From Zygnema cylindricum (Eukaryota; Streptophyta; Zygnematophyceae; Zygnematales; Zygnemataceae), in NCBI GenBank assembly GCA_037447655.1, contig JBBHKE010001239.1, forward strand, positions 1 through 47,639: a DNA stretch of 47,639 bases. Reading direction: 5' to 3'. A model generated the notes under the pieces. That model searched no databases, was not told the origin of the DNA, and worked only from the letters and a program-made list of their open reading frames with translations. Positions 29,552 through 41,989 of this stretch are shown here, piece after piece. The position numbers and the translations under genes were made by a program. How positions within the stretch are numbered: position 1 is the first letter of the stretch; each line of letters starts with the position of its first letter.

Positions 29552-32226
29552 AACAAATGAGCCAATAAAAACATGTGATGGTTGCTCTTTAGGCAAGATT
29601 CATAAGTTGCCTTTTCCCAGCAATCAGATCACAAATCAACAAAAGTATTAAAACTTTTTCATTCGAATGTTCTGGGACCAACACACATGCCATCTGCTGG
29701 GGGGGTTCCTTTCATGGTTGCTTTTACAGACGATTTTTATCGGTTCACAAAAGTCTACTTCATGAAAGAAAAGAGTGAAGTGTTCGGCCACTTCAAACAT
29801 TACAAGGCGTGGGTGGAGAAACTACATGGAGTTCCAATTCTGGAAATCACATCGGATAATGGAGGAGAGTATATGTCAAAAGAATTTGAAAGCTTTCTGT
29901 TAAATGAAGGGATTAGTCGTCAGCTAACAGTTCCTTACACTCCTCAGTAAAATGGTGTTTCTGAGAGATTAAAAAGGACAATTACAGAGGGTGCTAGATC
30001 TATGCTAGCTGAGAAGAATATAGATTTGAAATTCTGGGCTGAGGCCGCAAATTGTGCAGTCTTTATCAAAAACAGGATTGCATCTCGTTTAGTCACTACT
30101 ACCCCTTTTGAACAATGGACAGGTAGGAAACCAGTCGTAAGTCATTTCAGAGTATTTGGCAGTAAATGCTTTATTCTAAACACATCCCCAAATACATGGA
30201 AAATCAAACCAAAAGGTCTACCAGGTATTCTTATGGGGTATGATGATAATTCGAAGGGTTATAGAGTTTATGTTTTAGAAAAGCAGAAGATAGTAGTGTC
30301 CAGGAACATTATTATAAAAGATGAGTCAGAATCAGCGAATATTTTTTCTATGACAGAAAATCAAGTTGCCGAAAAATCTCAAGAATATGTTATTTTTGAC
30401 ACACAGAAAACAGTGTTCTACCAACCTGTTCAGCAACCTCTTGCAGATCCGATGATTTTAGGAAGTCAAGTTCCCCTTCAACAACAGATGGAGCAAGGAG
30501 AATAGTTACAGGATTGGTCACAACCAGCAGCAAGACAGCAAAAAAACGCAAGACTTCCATCGGCCTCCGCCTCAGAATTTCCGGTGGGAATGAGAACTAG
30601 CAGTCGCCTCCAATCAAGTTCCCACTTTGCCTACTCTGCTAGCCCAGGAGAACCTCACACCATCCGAGAGGCTTTCTCTTCACCAGAAAGAACTCACTGG
30701 ATTGAAGCGGCAAACGATGAAATGAATTCTATAATGGAAGCCCAAACGTGGGAGCTGGTTGATCTACCTCCGGACCGGAAAGCCATCGGAAGTAAATGGG
30801 TTTTTAAAGTAAAATGAAATCCAGATGGCACGATTGAACGGTAGAAGGCCAGACTTGTGGCCAAAGGTTACAATCACAAAGAGGGAAACGACTTTGAGGA
30901 AACTTTCTCTCTAGTGGTAAGGTTTCCAACTGTTAGAATCTTACTCAGTTTAGCTGCTATTGAAAACATGGAAGTCCATCAGATAGACGTTAAGACAGCT
31001 TTCCTTCATGGAGAGCTAGAAGAAACTATTTATATGCAGCAACCAGAAATGTATGTAGAAAAGGAAAAGAAATTCTAGTATGTAAACTGATGAAATCCTT
31101 GTATGGGCTGAAACACGCCCCCACACACTGGAACCTAAAGTTAGATGAGTTCCTCACCAAACTAGGATTCAAAAGAATCAGTTCAGACCATTCTGTTTAT
31201 GTTTTAGAAGGGGAGGATGGAATACTGTATATTGTTGTTTATGTAGATGATTTGCTTCTTATCAGCAAATCCATGGATGAAATAAATAGGATCAAGAGAG
31301 CACTGAAATCAAGGTTTGAGATGAAAGACCTCGGTGAGGCCAAATACATTTTAGGAATACAAGTAGAGAGAGATAGAAGTAAGAGGCAAATCATGTTAAC
31401 TCAAAAGGAGGCTATAAGTTCCATGCTTGAAAAGTTTGATATGAAAGAGGCTAAAGGATGTGTCACCCCTATGGAATACAGACAAAAATTAGAGGGAGTT
31501 GACTCTGAGTCAGGCATTCTAGTTGATGAGATGCTAGAGTCACGGGAGGAGGAGTTCATGGCCTCAAAACCATATAGGCAGGTAGTTGGATCTCTTATCT
31601 ATTTTATGAACTGTACTAGGCCGGATGTGGCAGCAGCGGTTGGAGCGTTGAGTAGGAGTCTTCAAAACCCAAAAAGGGCAGATTGGGAAGCTGCAAAAAA
31701 AAACCTGAGGTACTTGGCAGGAACTCGGAATCTTAAACTTGTCTTCGGAGGAGGAGAAGTCAAGCTGAAAACTTGGAGTGATGCGAGTTATGGAGATATG
31801 CCCAACAGGAAATCCACCATTGAATTTGATCTACAGATTGGAAATGGTACCTGCTGCTGGAGCAGCAAACTTCAAAAGGTCACCGCCCAGTCAACCATGG
31901 AATCTAAATATATGGTTGCAAGTTCTGCCCTCAAGGAACTCCTGTGGGTAAAAGCACTTTTGCACGAATTGGGACATATGCAAACAGGTCCTCAAGTCAT
32001 CTGGTGCGACAACTAGGCAGCAATTGCCATAGCCGCTAACCCCAGCCATCACTTTAAGATTAAACATATAGATATCAGACTGCATTTTGTCCGTGAAAAT
32101 GTGCTTGCAAAGGTCATTAAAATGTGCTATTTTCCGGATGAAAATATGGTTGCAGATATGCTAACTAAAGCTCTTCCTGCACCTAAATTATAGTTTTGCA
32201 GAAATGTTATTGGTCTAATTGAGTAA
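29552..32226 (+). pseudogene. F1 pol: integrase, reverse transcriptase, RNase H (broken)
   Basis: Continues the F1 frame after F1b. GAG-pre-integrase end (KTCDGCSLGKIHKLPFP), integrase with the first catalytic Asp changed to Asn (HSNVLGP), TSDNGGEY intact, and TAA in place of the Glu of PEQNGV (PQ-stop-NGV, 29948-29950), so integrase is dead. Reverse transcriptase segments 30584-30817, 30857-31078 and 31090-32016 are separated by TGA, TAG and TAG/TAA-type stops, yet keep YVDDLLLIS. RNase H keeps SDASYGD and TMESKYM, then WCDN followed by TAG (32014-32016). The frame ends GLIE-TAA at 32226, and the polypurine tract TAGGGGAG follows. Confidence 0.85.
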
Positions 32227-32249
32227 CTAAGATTAAAGCTTTAGGGGAG

Positions 32250-33239
32250 TGTTATTTTTGAAAGCTTTTTCTTCAGTATATAGAGCTGTGAGGGAAGCCT
32301 AAGTACTTAGAATATTTTTGGTGTAGTTTGAAATGTAATACTTACCTTAAATAGTGTGACAGTAGAATGTTTCTCAAAGAGTATTAGTACTGTCACATAT
32401 ACACGCGTCGGCTTTTTAGACACTGCAAGAAATGCGGAATGGTCATGGCCACATGTCATCTATCCGACGACTGAATTGTCAGATGGGGCGGACGAAAATT
32501 AAACCAGGACATCTGGGAACATTGATACCAAAAGACAAATATCAGACGTTGATTCGTATCAGATTAACGGCAAGAATTCTGAGAGGGACCACAGATGACG
32601 AGGAGCTTCGTAAGCGTCCCAGATAGTCGTTCAAGTTTACCACAGCAAGTTGGAAGTATTTGAGGTTGCTAACTAAGCAAGAAACATTATGTGTACGACA
32701 TCAGATTGTAAATACGTGAAGAGATTGTTTTTGTAGCGTAGCACTTTAGGAAATAGTGTTTCACTATTAACTTTTAGGCTAGTTGGATTTAGGTTTTTGG
32801 AAATACACTAGTGTACCTTGTCGTATTATCGTACAGTACTACTATTCTGGGTACTGACATCTGATTGGCTAATAGGTAGTAGATGCTCTCTCAGAGTATA
32901 AAGATTAGGACTTAGAAATATTCTTGTATCCAGTTCTGAGATAAGGGAACCAAAAGGCAGTTTTTGGAAAAACTTGCAGGTCCTGTATCTTATGGTCTAC
33001 TGGGTCAATTTGGCTCTTACTTTAGGAGTTAACAGTATGTATGTTGAGGTTCTTATGTGCTGAGTTTTGTGTTAATTGGATCTGTGAGTCAGGATCTATA
33101 GTGTGGTAAAGTTTAGTAAAACTGTGAAGTGTTAGACTGGTGATTTACAGTGTTTTGTGAGGACTTCTTGAAAAGCTTGTGCTTAAGCTATGTCTACTTC
33201 TACCACTACTGCTGCAGCACCAGTTGTCATAAAACAACA
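32250..33239 (+). repeat. F1 3' LTR
   Basis: Begins TGTTATTTTTGAAAGC and ends AAACAACA, followed by the duplication CCTTT. It retains the gag start ATGTCTACTTCTACC, nine nucleotides shorter in the Ala/Pro codons than the 5' copy. Differences from the 5' LTR are scattered, a few percent by eye. Confidence 0.9.
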
Positions 33240-33480
33240 CCTTTGAGGTTCCCTATCTATCTTTCAATCGAAGATCTGCAAGTTTGACACACTCTGCCAT
33301 ATAGTGTCTCGGTTGTCTTGCAAAAGTGACATAATCCTCCTCGAGAAGTTTCCCTTTCTCCTCATCAGGCTTCCGCCAATCAGCTTCTGCAGAAAATGCT
33401 TGAACACTTGGACTCCCTCTCCTAAGCTCTATAGTGCTTTCTTTCACTAAAATCATTCCCACTGTGTTATCCCGATTCTA
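33240..33480 (-). pseudogene. Copia element F5: end of gag, separated part
   Basis: Minus-strand frame VGMILVKESTIELRRGSPSV followed by a decayed knuckle region (YVTFARQPRHYMAEC, first Cys positions lost). It closely resembles the F3 gag stretch MGIILVRESTLELRRGSETV..CFACRKSGHYMEEC. It joins to 21997 when F1 is removed. Similarity ends near 33480, so the N-terminal part of F5 gag is missing. Confidence 0.75.
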
Positions 33481-34292
33481 ATAACTATCTCCTATGTCCT
33501 ACAAGTGAGCAAGGAGGGAATGAAACTGTTATTTGTTTTCCAACTTCAAAAAATATATAATGCACTCAAAGTGTCGGTCTTAACATAGAATACCTTATCA
33601 TATTGCGTCTTTACCTTTTCCCATTTGAAGTCATTGTACATTTTATATCAATGAAAAAATAAGTTTCTCTAATTAATATGTATAAACATGTTTGCATACA
33701 TGTAGAATGTAACATTAGATAATTATACACTCATTTGTTTTTGGAGTTTATGAAAAGATATGTTTTCAAACATTTTTAACGACGACGCAAAATCATGCAT
33801 TTACATTATTAACGATTGATGCATTTTTGACAATTTTAAATAGCTGCAAGTTTATCTCTACACTATTTTACACAAGTACAAAATACACTAACCCGTAAAA
33901 TGCCTCACAATGTGTTATATAACATTTGATTTTTCATAACTATACACTCTTTACAAAGGCACAATGGATTAGGGTTGGCCGAGAATGAAGAGAGGGGTAG
34001 TAAGGGGTTTAAGATTGGAATAGACAATAGGAGGAGAGATTAGAAATGAAGGTGTTATGCTTGATAAAGATGGATGGTTTGAGGAAAGGAATGAAGACCA
34101 TTGGTGGTTGTTCCAATGGTGGGAAGGATTTGGGGGTGTGGGTTGTTTGACAAAGTTTCTCGATTGACGGGGACGTAGAGAGGTTATGCGTAGAGGTTGG
34201 GAAAGAAGATCGTGAAGCCAAGCGAGAGACTTATCATAATTGGCGGAGCTAATTTTTTTTAAGTATTTTAAACGGCATTTAACCCTATGTAA
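33481..34292. other. AT-rich spacer, no gene recognised
   Basis: Long A/T-rich stretches. From about 33960 to 34250 the plus strand is purine-rich with short open frames on both strands, but no domain or splice pattern is recognisable. Confidence 0.5.
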
Positions 34293-35071
34293 GGGTGCAT
34301 CTCCATGTAATTATTACTTAGCGAAAAAACTTTGTTTTTTAGCACAGATCTGGCCGTCTCGGATTTCAGACGTCTCTATATGTAACAACGACATAGTTAC
34401 TTAAGGGTGTGACGATTGTATACGTTGACAATGCCCGTGACGGCTGTCAACGTCTACAATCTGTGATGACGTATGTTTTTTTTCTAACTGCGTGTGATGT
34501 CGCATGAGTTTTCATGACATTGTAGACGTACCGCCTTACAGCCTGTGCCCTTTCACGGTTGAAGAAGATGGAATTTGCCTTTGCGTCGCCTATCCGCTCG
34601 ACGTGATATGTCATCGAAATCTTAAGACCCCTGGCCAAATAAAATCTGTACCAGGCGCAAACGGACAAAACCAAACAAATTGTGTACTTTAACTTGTCGT
34701 ACTTGAACAAAAACGGACAAAACATAGCGAACAGTGTACCTTTCACCGTCGCTTGAATTCGTTTGAAATTTTTTGTTAAAAAATTTACACGTGCTGATAC
34801 GTGTTCCTATTTGTTATTCGAAAATACTTTGTTTTAAAACACACATTCCATGTGTTTTAAAGAAAAGTTTGAAGATGACGTTTTTTGGCGTGGTCGTGGG
34901 TTGAAGAACAGAAGATGACAACATGTAGTACATCTTATATTCGATGATGACGCAAAATGTACTTCTCAATTTTTTATTTTTTTGTACGGTTGAAACTTAC
35001 GCGGTACGGATCTAAGTTTTAGAAGAAAAAGACATAAAAAAACCCTTACTTTGGCACATGGAGACGCACCC
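34293..35071. mobile_element. Harbinger-like non-autonomous TIR element, TSD taa
   Basis: The left end GGGTGCATCTCCATGT and right end ACATGGAGACGCACCC are inverted repeats with one mismatch. They are flanked by TAA at 34290-34292 and 35072-35074. A GGG start with a TWA 3-bp duplication is the PIF/Harbinger signature. The 779-bp interior has no transposase ORF; short inverted words around TGACGATTGTATACGTTGAC (about 34409) recur in reverse near 34450. Confidence 0.75.
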
Positions 35072-35958
35072 TAACTCACAAATAAACGGACGATAGCCAT
35101 GCCATGATGGAGTCAATTCTTTCTTTGATTTGTGTTTTTTTTGTTATACGAGAATAACAAAATTGATCGGTGGCGTCATTGTCTTTTGTCAAAATCGATA
35201 GTTCTTGTTTTCTTGTTTTTGTGGTATCTACGCGTATTTTTTTCACGTGTGTATCCATTATCGAAGGCGTTAGGGTACGTCCCTATGTAATCAGTACTTT
35301 GATAAAGTACCTTGGACTGTAGTGACTGTACTACTTTGAAGAGCGTCCCTATGTGCGAAAATGAAATAGGAACTTTGAAATGTGACGGTTGTAGACGTAG
35401 GTACAACCTGTGACGATTGAAGCCGACTACGAAACTCCTGACGAATAGTGACGCCGACAAAAACAGCGACAGCGGTAGACGTCTAGATTTTTGTGAAATT
35501 GTAGATGTTTAGGGTTTGGTGACATTATGACGTCATGCTCACTTGTGACAACGTCGACGTCATTGATTCAATTACCCGCCATGGTTTCCCGATTTTGTTT
35601 TTTCTACTTTTCTCACTCGATTTGCCATTAAAAAAAAACCAAAAAATTGTCAAAAATTATATTTTTAAAATATCTTTCATCTTATACCAATAATGTCGTG
35701 TCTCATTCTAAATAGTGTGAGATAAAAGCAATAATGAGAGAGGGAGAGGGGAAAAGCGGCGACGGCGCAAAATTTTGCAAAGGACCCCATGAATGAAAGC
35801 AGGGGTCCAAGACCCCTTTAATTTTTTTTCCTTACATGCGCGTGACGGGCACAAAGAAAAATAGAGAGGACTCTCCGTCGTCCTAAAATTTTCCAACTCT
35901 TGTAGCGCGTGCGTGGGTCATTTTTCATTCGCTGTTGGGCGGTACTTTAACTAAAATT

Positions 35959-36677
35959 TGTTAAGAATCGATAAAGTGCTCACACAGATGCTCACACATA
36001 ATAAATCAAATCTTACAGCGGAAGCTTAAATAAACATATCCCACATAGAACACTCACGACTCACAATAACACATGTCGGCCAAATATCAGTATATTAAGC
36101 TGAAGATTTCTCAAAACAACCTCTCTCCATCTCTACTCCTTGCTCCCCCTGACATATATCTTAATTCTTACTCTTCCTCCTTCCTTAGTTCTTTACTATA
36201 TACATTTTATTCTATCTCTCTCAAATACATGATGCATCTCACCAAACTGCATGATGCATCTCCCCAGACCGCATGATAAACTGATGGAAAACACTCACTA
36301 ATATACAGACGAGGGCGTCCAAGTCCACATGCGGACGTGCGCCTAACAAAACATTATAACGCTGAAATAGAATGGCGCGCATTAAAACGAACTTAATATA
36401 GACAACGCACTAAATAACATAAATGCCGTAAAGAACAATACAAAATAGACGAAACCCAAACTGAACCACTATACGTAAATATTCTATGTAATGGCAGGTA
36501 CAGAACCGCCGTACATTGAATGAACCAAAGGTACTCCGATGCAAATCAAGAAACCATACTCAAAATCGAATTGTGCCACACGAACCAAAACGTCAACAAA
36601 TCCGTGGCCGACCGAATCTCCACATCAAACAAAACATGATTTTGGTTAATATGCCGATTCTCCCAATAATCCTAACA
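35959..36677 (-). repeat. LARD 3' LTR
   Basis: 719 bp, collinear with 38715-39496 but lacking a stretch of about 60 bp present near 39062-39125 in the other LTR. It contains the repeated word GCATGATGCATCTC. Confidence 0.85.
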
Positions 36678-38714
36678 ACCCCCCTCTTATTGGGAGAAGC
36701 GGTGGGATGCCACACCACCGATTTTAGCCGCCCCTCTTAAACATGTCATTGTTCAAAAGTACAAGATCGAACATCAAAATGTAAATATACGAAAAAACAT
36801 TGTCAAAAGATGACATAATTGCCCCTCCAAACTAAAGTGTAAATCTACGATGAAATTTGGAAATCAAAAGCAATAAAATCCATGTCGCAAATCCTCGTCA
36901 ACGTAAAATAATAACTCCACGTCAGAACCTCCATTATAATTAAATTGTTAAAGTAATATCTTCGGTGACATGAAACAAAGTCCCCGTACACATGGTACTA
37001 ATAAAGTACTGGACGACCTGCATAAACAGAATTGAAATAATTCCACGTCCACCTATAAATATGACGACGTCGAAAAGTACAATATTGTAGCCGCCAAAAT
37101 ACCTGGTAAAATAATATCCGGAAAACTCCAAACTGAAAGACGAACCCTAAATTGATCATTCCTAAAGATATTGAAAGATTGCTTGGCCGTCAAATAATAA
37201 TAACTCCTCGCCTGATACGTGATGACGTCGAAAAGGACCGCGGTAATATCGGGCATCGTTCCTTTCTCCAAAGTACACGAGGCATGTGATTGACGCCTTG
37301 TACGAAACGATTACTCCTCAATGGCAGGTACGCTTGAATTAGATTTTGTAAATACAAATCTCCACGGCGTCTGTATCAATCCACAACGATTCATGTAATC
37401 ACAATCTATTTTAGAAGGCCTCAAAATGATCTCCTCTCGGATTTTCAACCGTCACACCAAATCATATTAATTTCAACTCCTCTTTCATTGGCAGCGGTAG
37501 AAATAGCTGTGTCAATGATACTCCACAACGATTCCACTAATCCACATAGCGACTTAGGTGACCGCCGCACCGTAATAGGCTTGAATGTAACACTTGAACA
37601 GTTTTGCCGTACTTCTAACTCCTCGCCAAAAATTCTCTATATTTCAAAGTGTCACCACGAAGGTACCAACTGATGAGTACCCGAAAAGAACACAACGGTC
37701 ACACCAAAGTTTGGGGCCTAACAATGTCAGAAAACAACTGAAACAGCCGGCAAAATACCGACCTTGTTCTAACACGGAACATCTCTTCTTTCTCCTCAAA
37801 ATATAGCCTCGAAAGGGATTGAAACTTCATGTACCCACGGTACCATTTCACGAACCCAAACGAAACAACATATTAAACGCCCACATTAATTGTGAGCAGA
37901 TTCAATTTCCATACAAGTGAATCGTAGAGAATATTTATCTTCGTTTCCGTTTCTTCCTTTCACTTATTCTCCTCACTTTCACTCACGGACGCCTCTTTCA
38001 CTCCGTTCACTTCCTCACTGCAGCTTCAATCCTTATAATTTCCAAACTTCCATACTTCTATTCGCACTCTCTCTCAAGCGATGCGCCATTCCTCCTCGGA
38101 ATTACAATCGCCTTATCCACTTCTTTTTTCTTTACTCTTCTCGTTCGTTTTCTCTAGCTTCTTCTTCCTACCAATTTCATCACAAACCGGAATCCGATTC
38201 CTTCGTCACAGAACTTGAACTCTCTGCAGCAGCTGAACCTCGAAGCTGTTTGCCATGCCAAATCAAATCCACTATCCCAAGACACACAGAAAGGCATTTC
38301 AGGAAAAAGAAGGAATTTCTGAAATCCTTAGCCTGGTCGACGGAAATGAGGAATCTTTTTTTCTTCTTCACATTATCATTTCCACCACTCTCATCTCAAA
38401 CTCAATCTTATCATTTTTTCCTTTTACCTAACTGAAATAAGAATTTGATTTCTCCTCTTATTTTCTTCTTTATACCTCTTCCTCGATTTACTATTTCCCC
38501 TCAGATAATACAACAATTCATCCACGAAATTTTGGAGCCGTGCATCCGAATTGTAACTTGAAGGTATCCTGCCAAAGGATACTTCAAACAGAACTCTGAA
38601 ACAAACTTCATTCTTCTTCCCATTGCTTAAACATCCTCACTGAATTTTACACTCAAGCTGAAGCATCTTACTCTAAAATAAAACACTGGAGCACTAACGT
38701 GCTCCGATACCAAT
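36678..38714 (-). other. LARD internal region without coding capacity
   Basis: About 2.0 kb between the two LTRs, including the polypurine tract and primer site. The minus strand is purine-rich between about 38435 and 37917, so the opposite strand gives a Ser/Phe/Pro-rich 172-codon ORF with no recognisable domain. No gag, protease, integrase or reverse transcriptase motif was seen in any frame. Confidence 0.75.
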
Positions 38715-39496
38715 TGTTAAAAATCCACAGGGAGTTGACAGAAATGCTCACACATGATAAATCAAATCTCACGGCGGAAGCTTAAATAAACATATTCCAC
38801 ATAAAACACTCACGACTCACAATAACACATATCGGCCAAATATCAATATATTAAGCTGAAGATTTCTCAAAACAACCTCTCTCCATCTCTACTCCTGGCT
38901 CCCTCTGACATATATCTTAAGTCTTACTCTTCCTCCTTCTTTTGTTCTTTACTCTATACTCTTTAATGTATCTCTCTCAAATACATCATGCATCTCACCA
39001 GACTGTATGATGCATCTCCCCAGACTGCATGATAAAATGATGGAAAACACTCACTAATATACCTTCTTAACACTGACAACTCACGACTTCTTACTCCACT
39101 TACTTACTCCACTAACTGAAAACAGACAAGGGTGCTGTAGTCCACATGCGGACGTGCGCCTAACAAAACATTATAACGCCGAAATAGAGTGGCGCGCATT
39201 AAAACGAACATAATACAGACAACGCACTAAATAACATAAATGTCGTACAAGACAATACAAAACAGACAAAACCCAAACTGAATCACCATACGTAAATACT
39301 CTATGTACCCAGAACTACACAAACCGCCGTCCATTGAATGAACCGAAGGTACTCCGATGCAAAACAAGAAACCATACTCAAAATCGAATCCCGCCACGCA
39401 AACCAAAAACGTCAACAAATGCGCAGACGACCGAATCTCCACATCGAACAAAACATGATTTTGGTTGATCTGCCGATTCTCCCAATAATCTTAACA
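38715..39496 (-). repeat. LARD 5' LTR
   Basis: 782 bp, starting TGTTAAGATTATTGGGAG on the minus strand and ending TTAACA beside the primer site. It carries an extra TTACTCCAC-rich stretch relative to the other LTR. Confidence 0.85.
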
Positions 39497-39747
39497 AAAT
39501 CACCCCCTTGAAGTGATTTTGGATGAATTTTTTTTTTGGGCTGGATTCTTTAGCCCGAGGGTCGAAAAGAGGAAAACGCCAAAATGCGTTCATATGACGA
39601 CAAACATGACGTACATCCAAAGTATGAATTGGCGTTCACTTTACTTTGGTAAAAATGATTTTCTCGTATGGCTAAAGTTTTTGTCAAAGTTCCTTGAAAT
39701 TTAGGGCAAAAAGACAGAGAAAAGTAGATACTTTAATACATAGGGAC

Positions 39748-40434
39748 TATTGAAAAGTAAGCTTTAGTAAGTCTTAGAAATTTGAGTCTAGGACTTATAA
39801 TAATTTTGGAATACTAACTGTTCAATATTGACCAAATTTAGTGTGGATTTTTTGTAGTATCTACACGAATAGTTATCTTTAAGTTAATTAGTGTGTAGAG
39901 CCGTCAATGAATGAGGATGTGATAAGAATCACCCGGATTTTTAGGGTATACATAATGTTAGTGGACAATTCTGGTCAAAACACTTAGATTTTTGTGAGTA
40001 GGCTCTTTGGTGAAACCTGTACATACGTTTTAAATATTTTGAGGACTTTAGAGTATTTAATTGAATTAGGAATGATCAGTTTGATACAGAATGTGCATTC
40101 TACACAAGAGTTAAGGAAATGAGAGCACTGAGTGCAGTTTAAGGTGTTTTGTGCTATATTGTCTTTAGTTTGCTTGTAGTACATGTTTGTTTGGTTGAAA
40201 GACCTCTTTCATTGGGAGTTACCTATCTTACACTACAAATCTAGTCTACTAGGCATTTCTCTTTGGGTTTTCTTCTGCTGTCATGTCTACTGATGGCTCA
40301 GCTCATGCTGCAAGTGCTCCTATTCGCCCTAGTGTTCCACCTGCTCCTCAAGGGACGAATATCCCAAATGGTGCAAGTGTGACTCCTAGTGGGAATGGAT
40401 CACAGCAGAGTCTAAATGCCCATGACCTTCAACG
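39748..40434 (+). repeat. F2 5' LTR encoding about 50 Gag residues
   Basis: 687 bp ending CCTTCAACG just before GGTTATGGGCCC. The gag ATG is at 40283, so 152 nt of coding sequence belong to the LTR. The Ala/Ser/Pro-rich frame (MSTDGSAHAASAP...) stays open in the 3' LTR too. Confidence 0.9.
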
Positions 40435-41632
40435 GGTTATGGGCCCACCTCCAAAATTGCCTATTTTTGACGGAACTAATTTCTTATACTGGGAAGATAT
40501 GTTGAGCTCATATTTCGAGGAGAGGGACTCGTCACCCATTGTGGAAGGAACAGTTGATGTGACTGCGCCTGTTTGGAGAAAGAAGAATCTCCACTGCCTT
40601 AACGTCTTGAAGTAGTCAATGACAAAAGACTTGGTAATGTCGTATCTTGAGATGAAGAAAGCCTCTGAAATGTGGTTTAGTGTGCGTGCTATGTATGTTC
40701 AACTAGATGTTACTATCCAGACTAACATAGCCACTCAGATTTTTGAATTTAAGTATTTTGGAGGCAATATATCAAATCATTGCCATGCTACAAAAAGGTT
40801 GTTCCTTCAGAGTACTAGTGCAGGTGGGGACTTTTCACCACCTCAGCAAGCTATGTTGTTGATGAGAACTTTGCCCGATAAATATAAGGGAGCCTTGGAT
40901 AGGCTTAAAGCTATTCCACAGCGCCAATGGAACATAGCATTAGCAATTCAACTTATTTTGAGTGAAAAAGCTAACCAGATGTCACAAAGAGGTAATAGTG
41001 AGTCTGTTCAGACACTAGCTAACCAGTTTTTGGATTCTAAGATAGGCTGTGGTAGTGGTAGAGGTAGTGGTCCTAGAAGGTCACCCTTGACATGCTATTA
41101 CTGTGATGAAAAAAGGCATGAGTTCAGAATGTGTAATGCATACAAGAGAGCGAAAGCCACTGGAAGTTTTTGCTCTAAATGGGACGAAAGTCGGGTTCCT
41201 TCTCAATCAGGTGGTCGACCAAGTGCTCTTTTCAACGAACTTAAGGATAAGGACGTGAGCAGCTTTCCTATCAACAACGAAAAGAAATACTTTGCGATGG
41301 CACAAGCAACGGAAGGCGTGGAGGAAGACGAATGGATTATGGACTCTGGTGCATCTGCACACATGTTCCGGAATCGCCATCTGTTTGAGAGTATTCAATC
41401 TATTTCACCCATCAAATTTTATTTTAGTGATGATACCTTTGTTGAGTCAAAAGCAAAAGGGAGGGTGTCACTTATGTTGAATGTAGATGGAAAACCTGTG
41501 AAAAGGGTCTTAGAAGATGTGTTTCATGTCCCATCGTTTAAAAGAAACTTTTTCTCTACGTCAGTGGTCGAAAAGAAAGATTTTAAAACTATATCTGAGA
41601 ATGGGAAGAAAACATTGAGTAAGAATGGGTAA
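40283..41632 (+). pseudogene. F2 gag and protease (one nonsense codon)
   Basis: One frame from the LTR ATG to TAA 41630-41632, broken once by TAG at 40613-40615 in the capsid region (LNVLK-stop-SMTKDLVMS). It includes VMGPPPKLPIFDGTNFLYWE, capsid blocks, a GSGRGSGP linker, the knuckle CYYCDEKRHEFRMC (CX2CX4HX4C, about 41094-41135) and protease WIMDSGASAHMF (D-S-G active site). Unlike F1 and F1b there is no stop between capsid and nucleocapsid. Confidence 0.85.
40435..40446 (+). other. F2 primer binding site (half-tRNA type)
   Basis: GGTTATGGGCCC follows the LTR end and encodes Val-Met-Gly-Pro in gag. It matches the anticodon arm of initiator tRNA-Met and is shared with F1, F1b, F3 and F4. 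Confidence 0.75.
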
Positions 41633-41984
41633 ATAGTTGCAAAGGGATTTGCTGGAGGAAACAATTTGTATCGATTGAGTCTTACAAATGATAATGACAT
41701 GATGTTATGTACTCAAGTGTAATCAATGATTGTGATTTATGGCATAAACATTTAGAACATGTGAATTATGATAGATTAGAAAAGATGGTAAATCAAAAAA
41801 TGGTGGAAGGTGTAAAAATTAGTCAAAATCCAGCATCAAATGTATGTGATGGTTGTGCCATGGGAAAAAATCATAAGTTCCCTTTCCCTTCGCAAACTGA
41901 TCATAGAAGTAGCTGGGTGTTATAACTAATTTATTCAGATGTAAGGGGGCCATCTAGGTATCCATCTGTGGGAGGTGCTCAGTT
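41633..41984 (+). pseudogene. F2 GAG-pre-integrase and integrase start
   Basis: After the stop, frames give GGNNLYRLS and, from 41707, LWHKHLEHVNYDRLEKMV..VCDGCAMGKNHKFPFP, the HHCC zinc-binding region. Then LIYSDVRGPSRYPSVGG carries the first integrase Asp. A frameshift near 41700 and TAA at 41923-41925 break it. The solo LTR F6 is inserted after GGAQFM. Confidence 0.8.
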
Positions 41985-41989
41985 TATGC

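Larger units (their letters stand above)
21998..33239 (+). mobile_element. Copia element F1, complete but decayed, TSD ccttt
   Basis: LTRs 21998-22994 and 32250-33239 are flanked by the perfect 5-bp duplication CCTTT (21993-21997 and 33240-33244). Internal order is gag, nucleocapsid, protease, GAG-pre-integrase, integrase, reverse transcriptase, RNase H. It is inserted into F5 and itself carries F1b (24452-29546). LTRs differ by several percent by eye. With F1b removed it is about 6.1 kb, normal for an autonomous copia element; stops and frameshifts in pol make it inactive. Confidence 0.9.
35959..39496 (-). mobile_element. Non-coding LTR retrotransposon (LARD/TRIM-like)
   Basis: LTRs 38715-39496 (5' on the minus strand) and 35959-36677 (3'). 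The ends TGTTAAG...CTTAACA are inverted. A primer site TGGTATCGGAGC (38712-38701, minus strand) differs by one base from the plant tRNA-iMet 3'-end site TGGTATCAGAGC, and a polypurine tract AAGAGGGGGGT (36688-36678) precedes the 3' LTR. Flanks AAATT and AAATC suggest a 5-bp duplication with one change. The 2-kb interior lacks gag and pol, so it is mobilised in trans if at all. Confidence 0.85.

Noticed and set aside
37917-38435. 172-codon ORF (+) in the LARD interior
   Set aside because: Ser/Phe/Pro-rich, antisense to the element, no domain; explained by the purine-rich minus strand.
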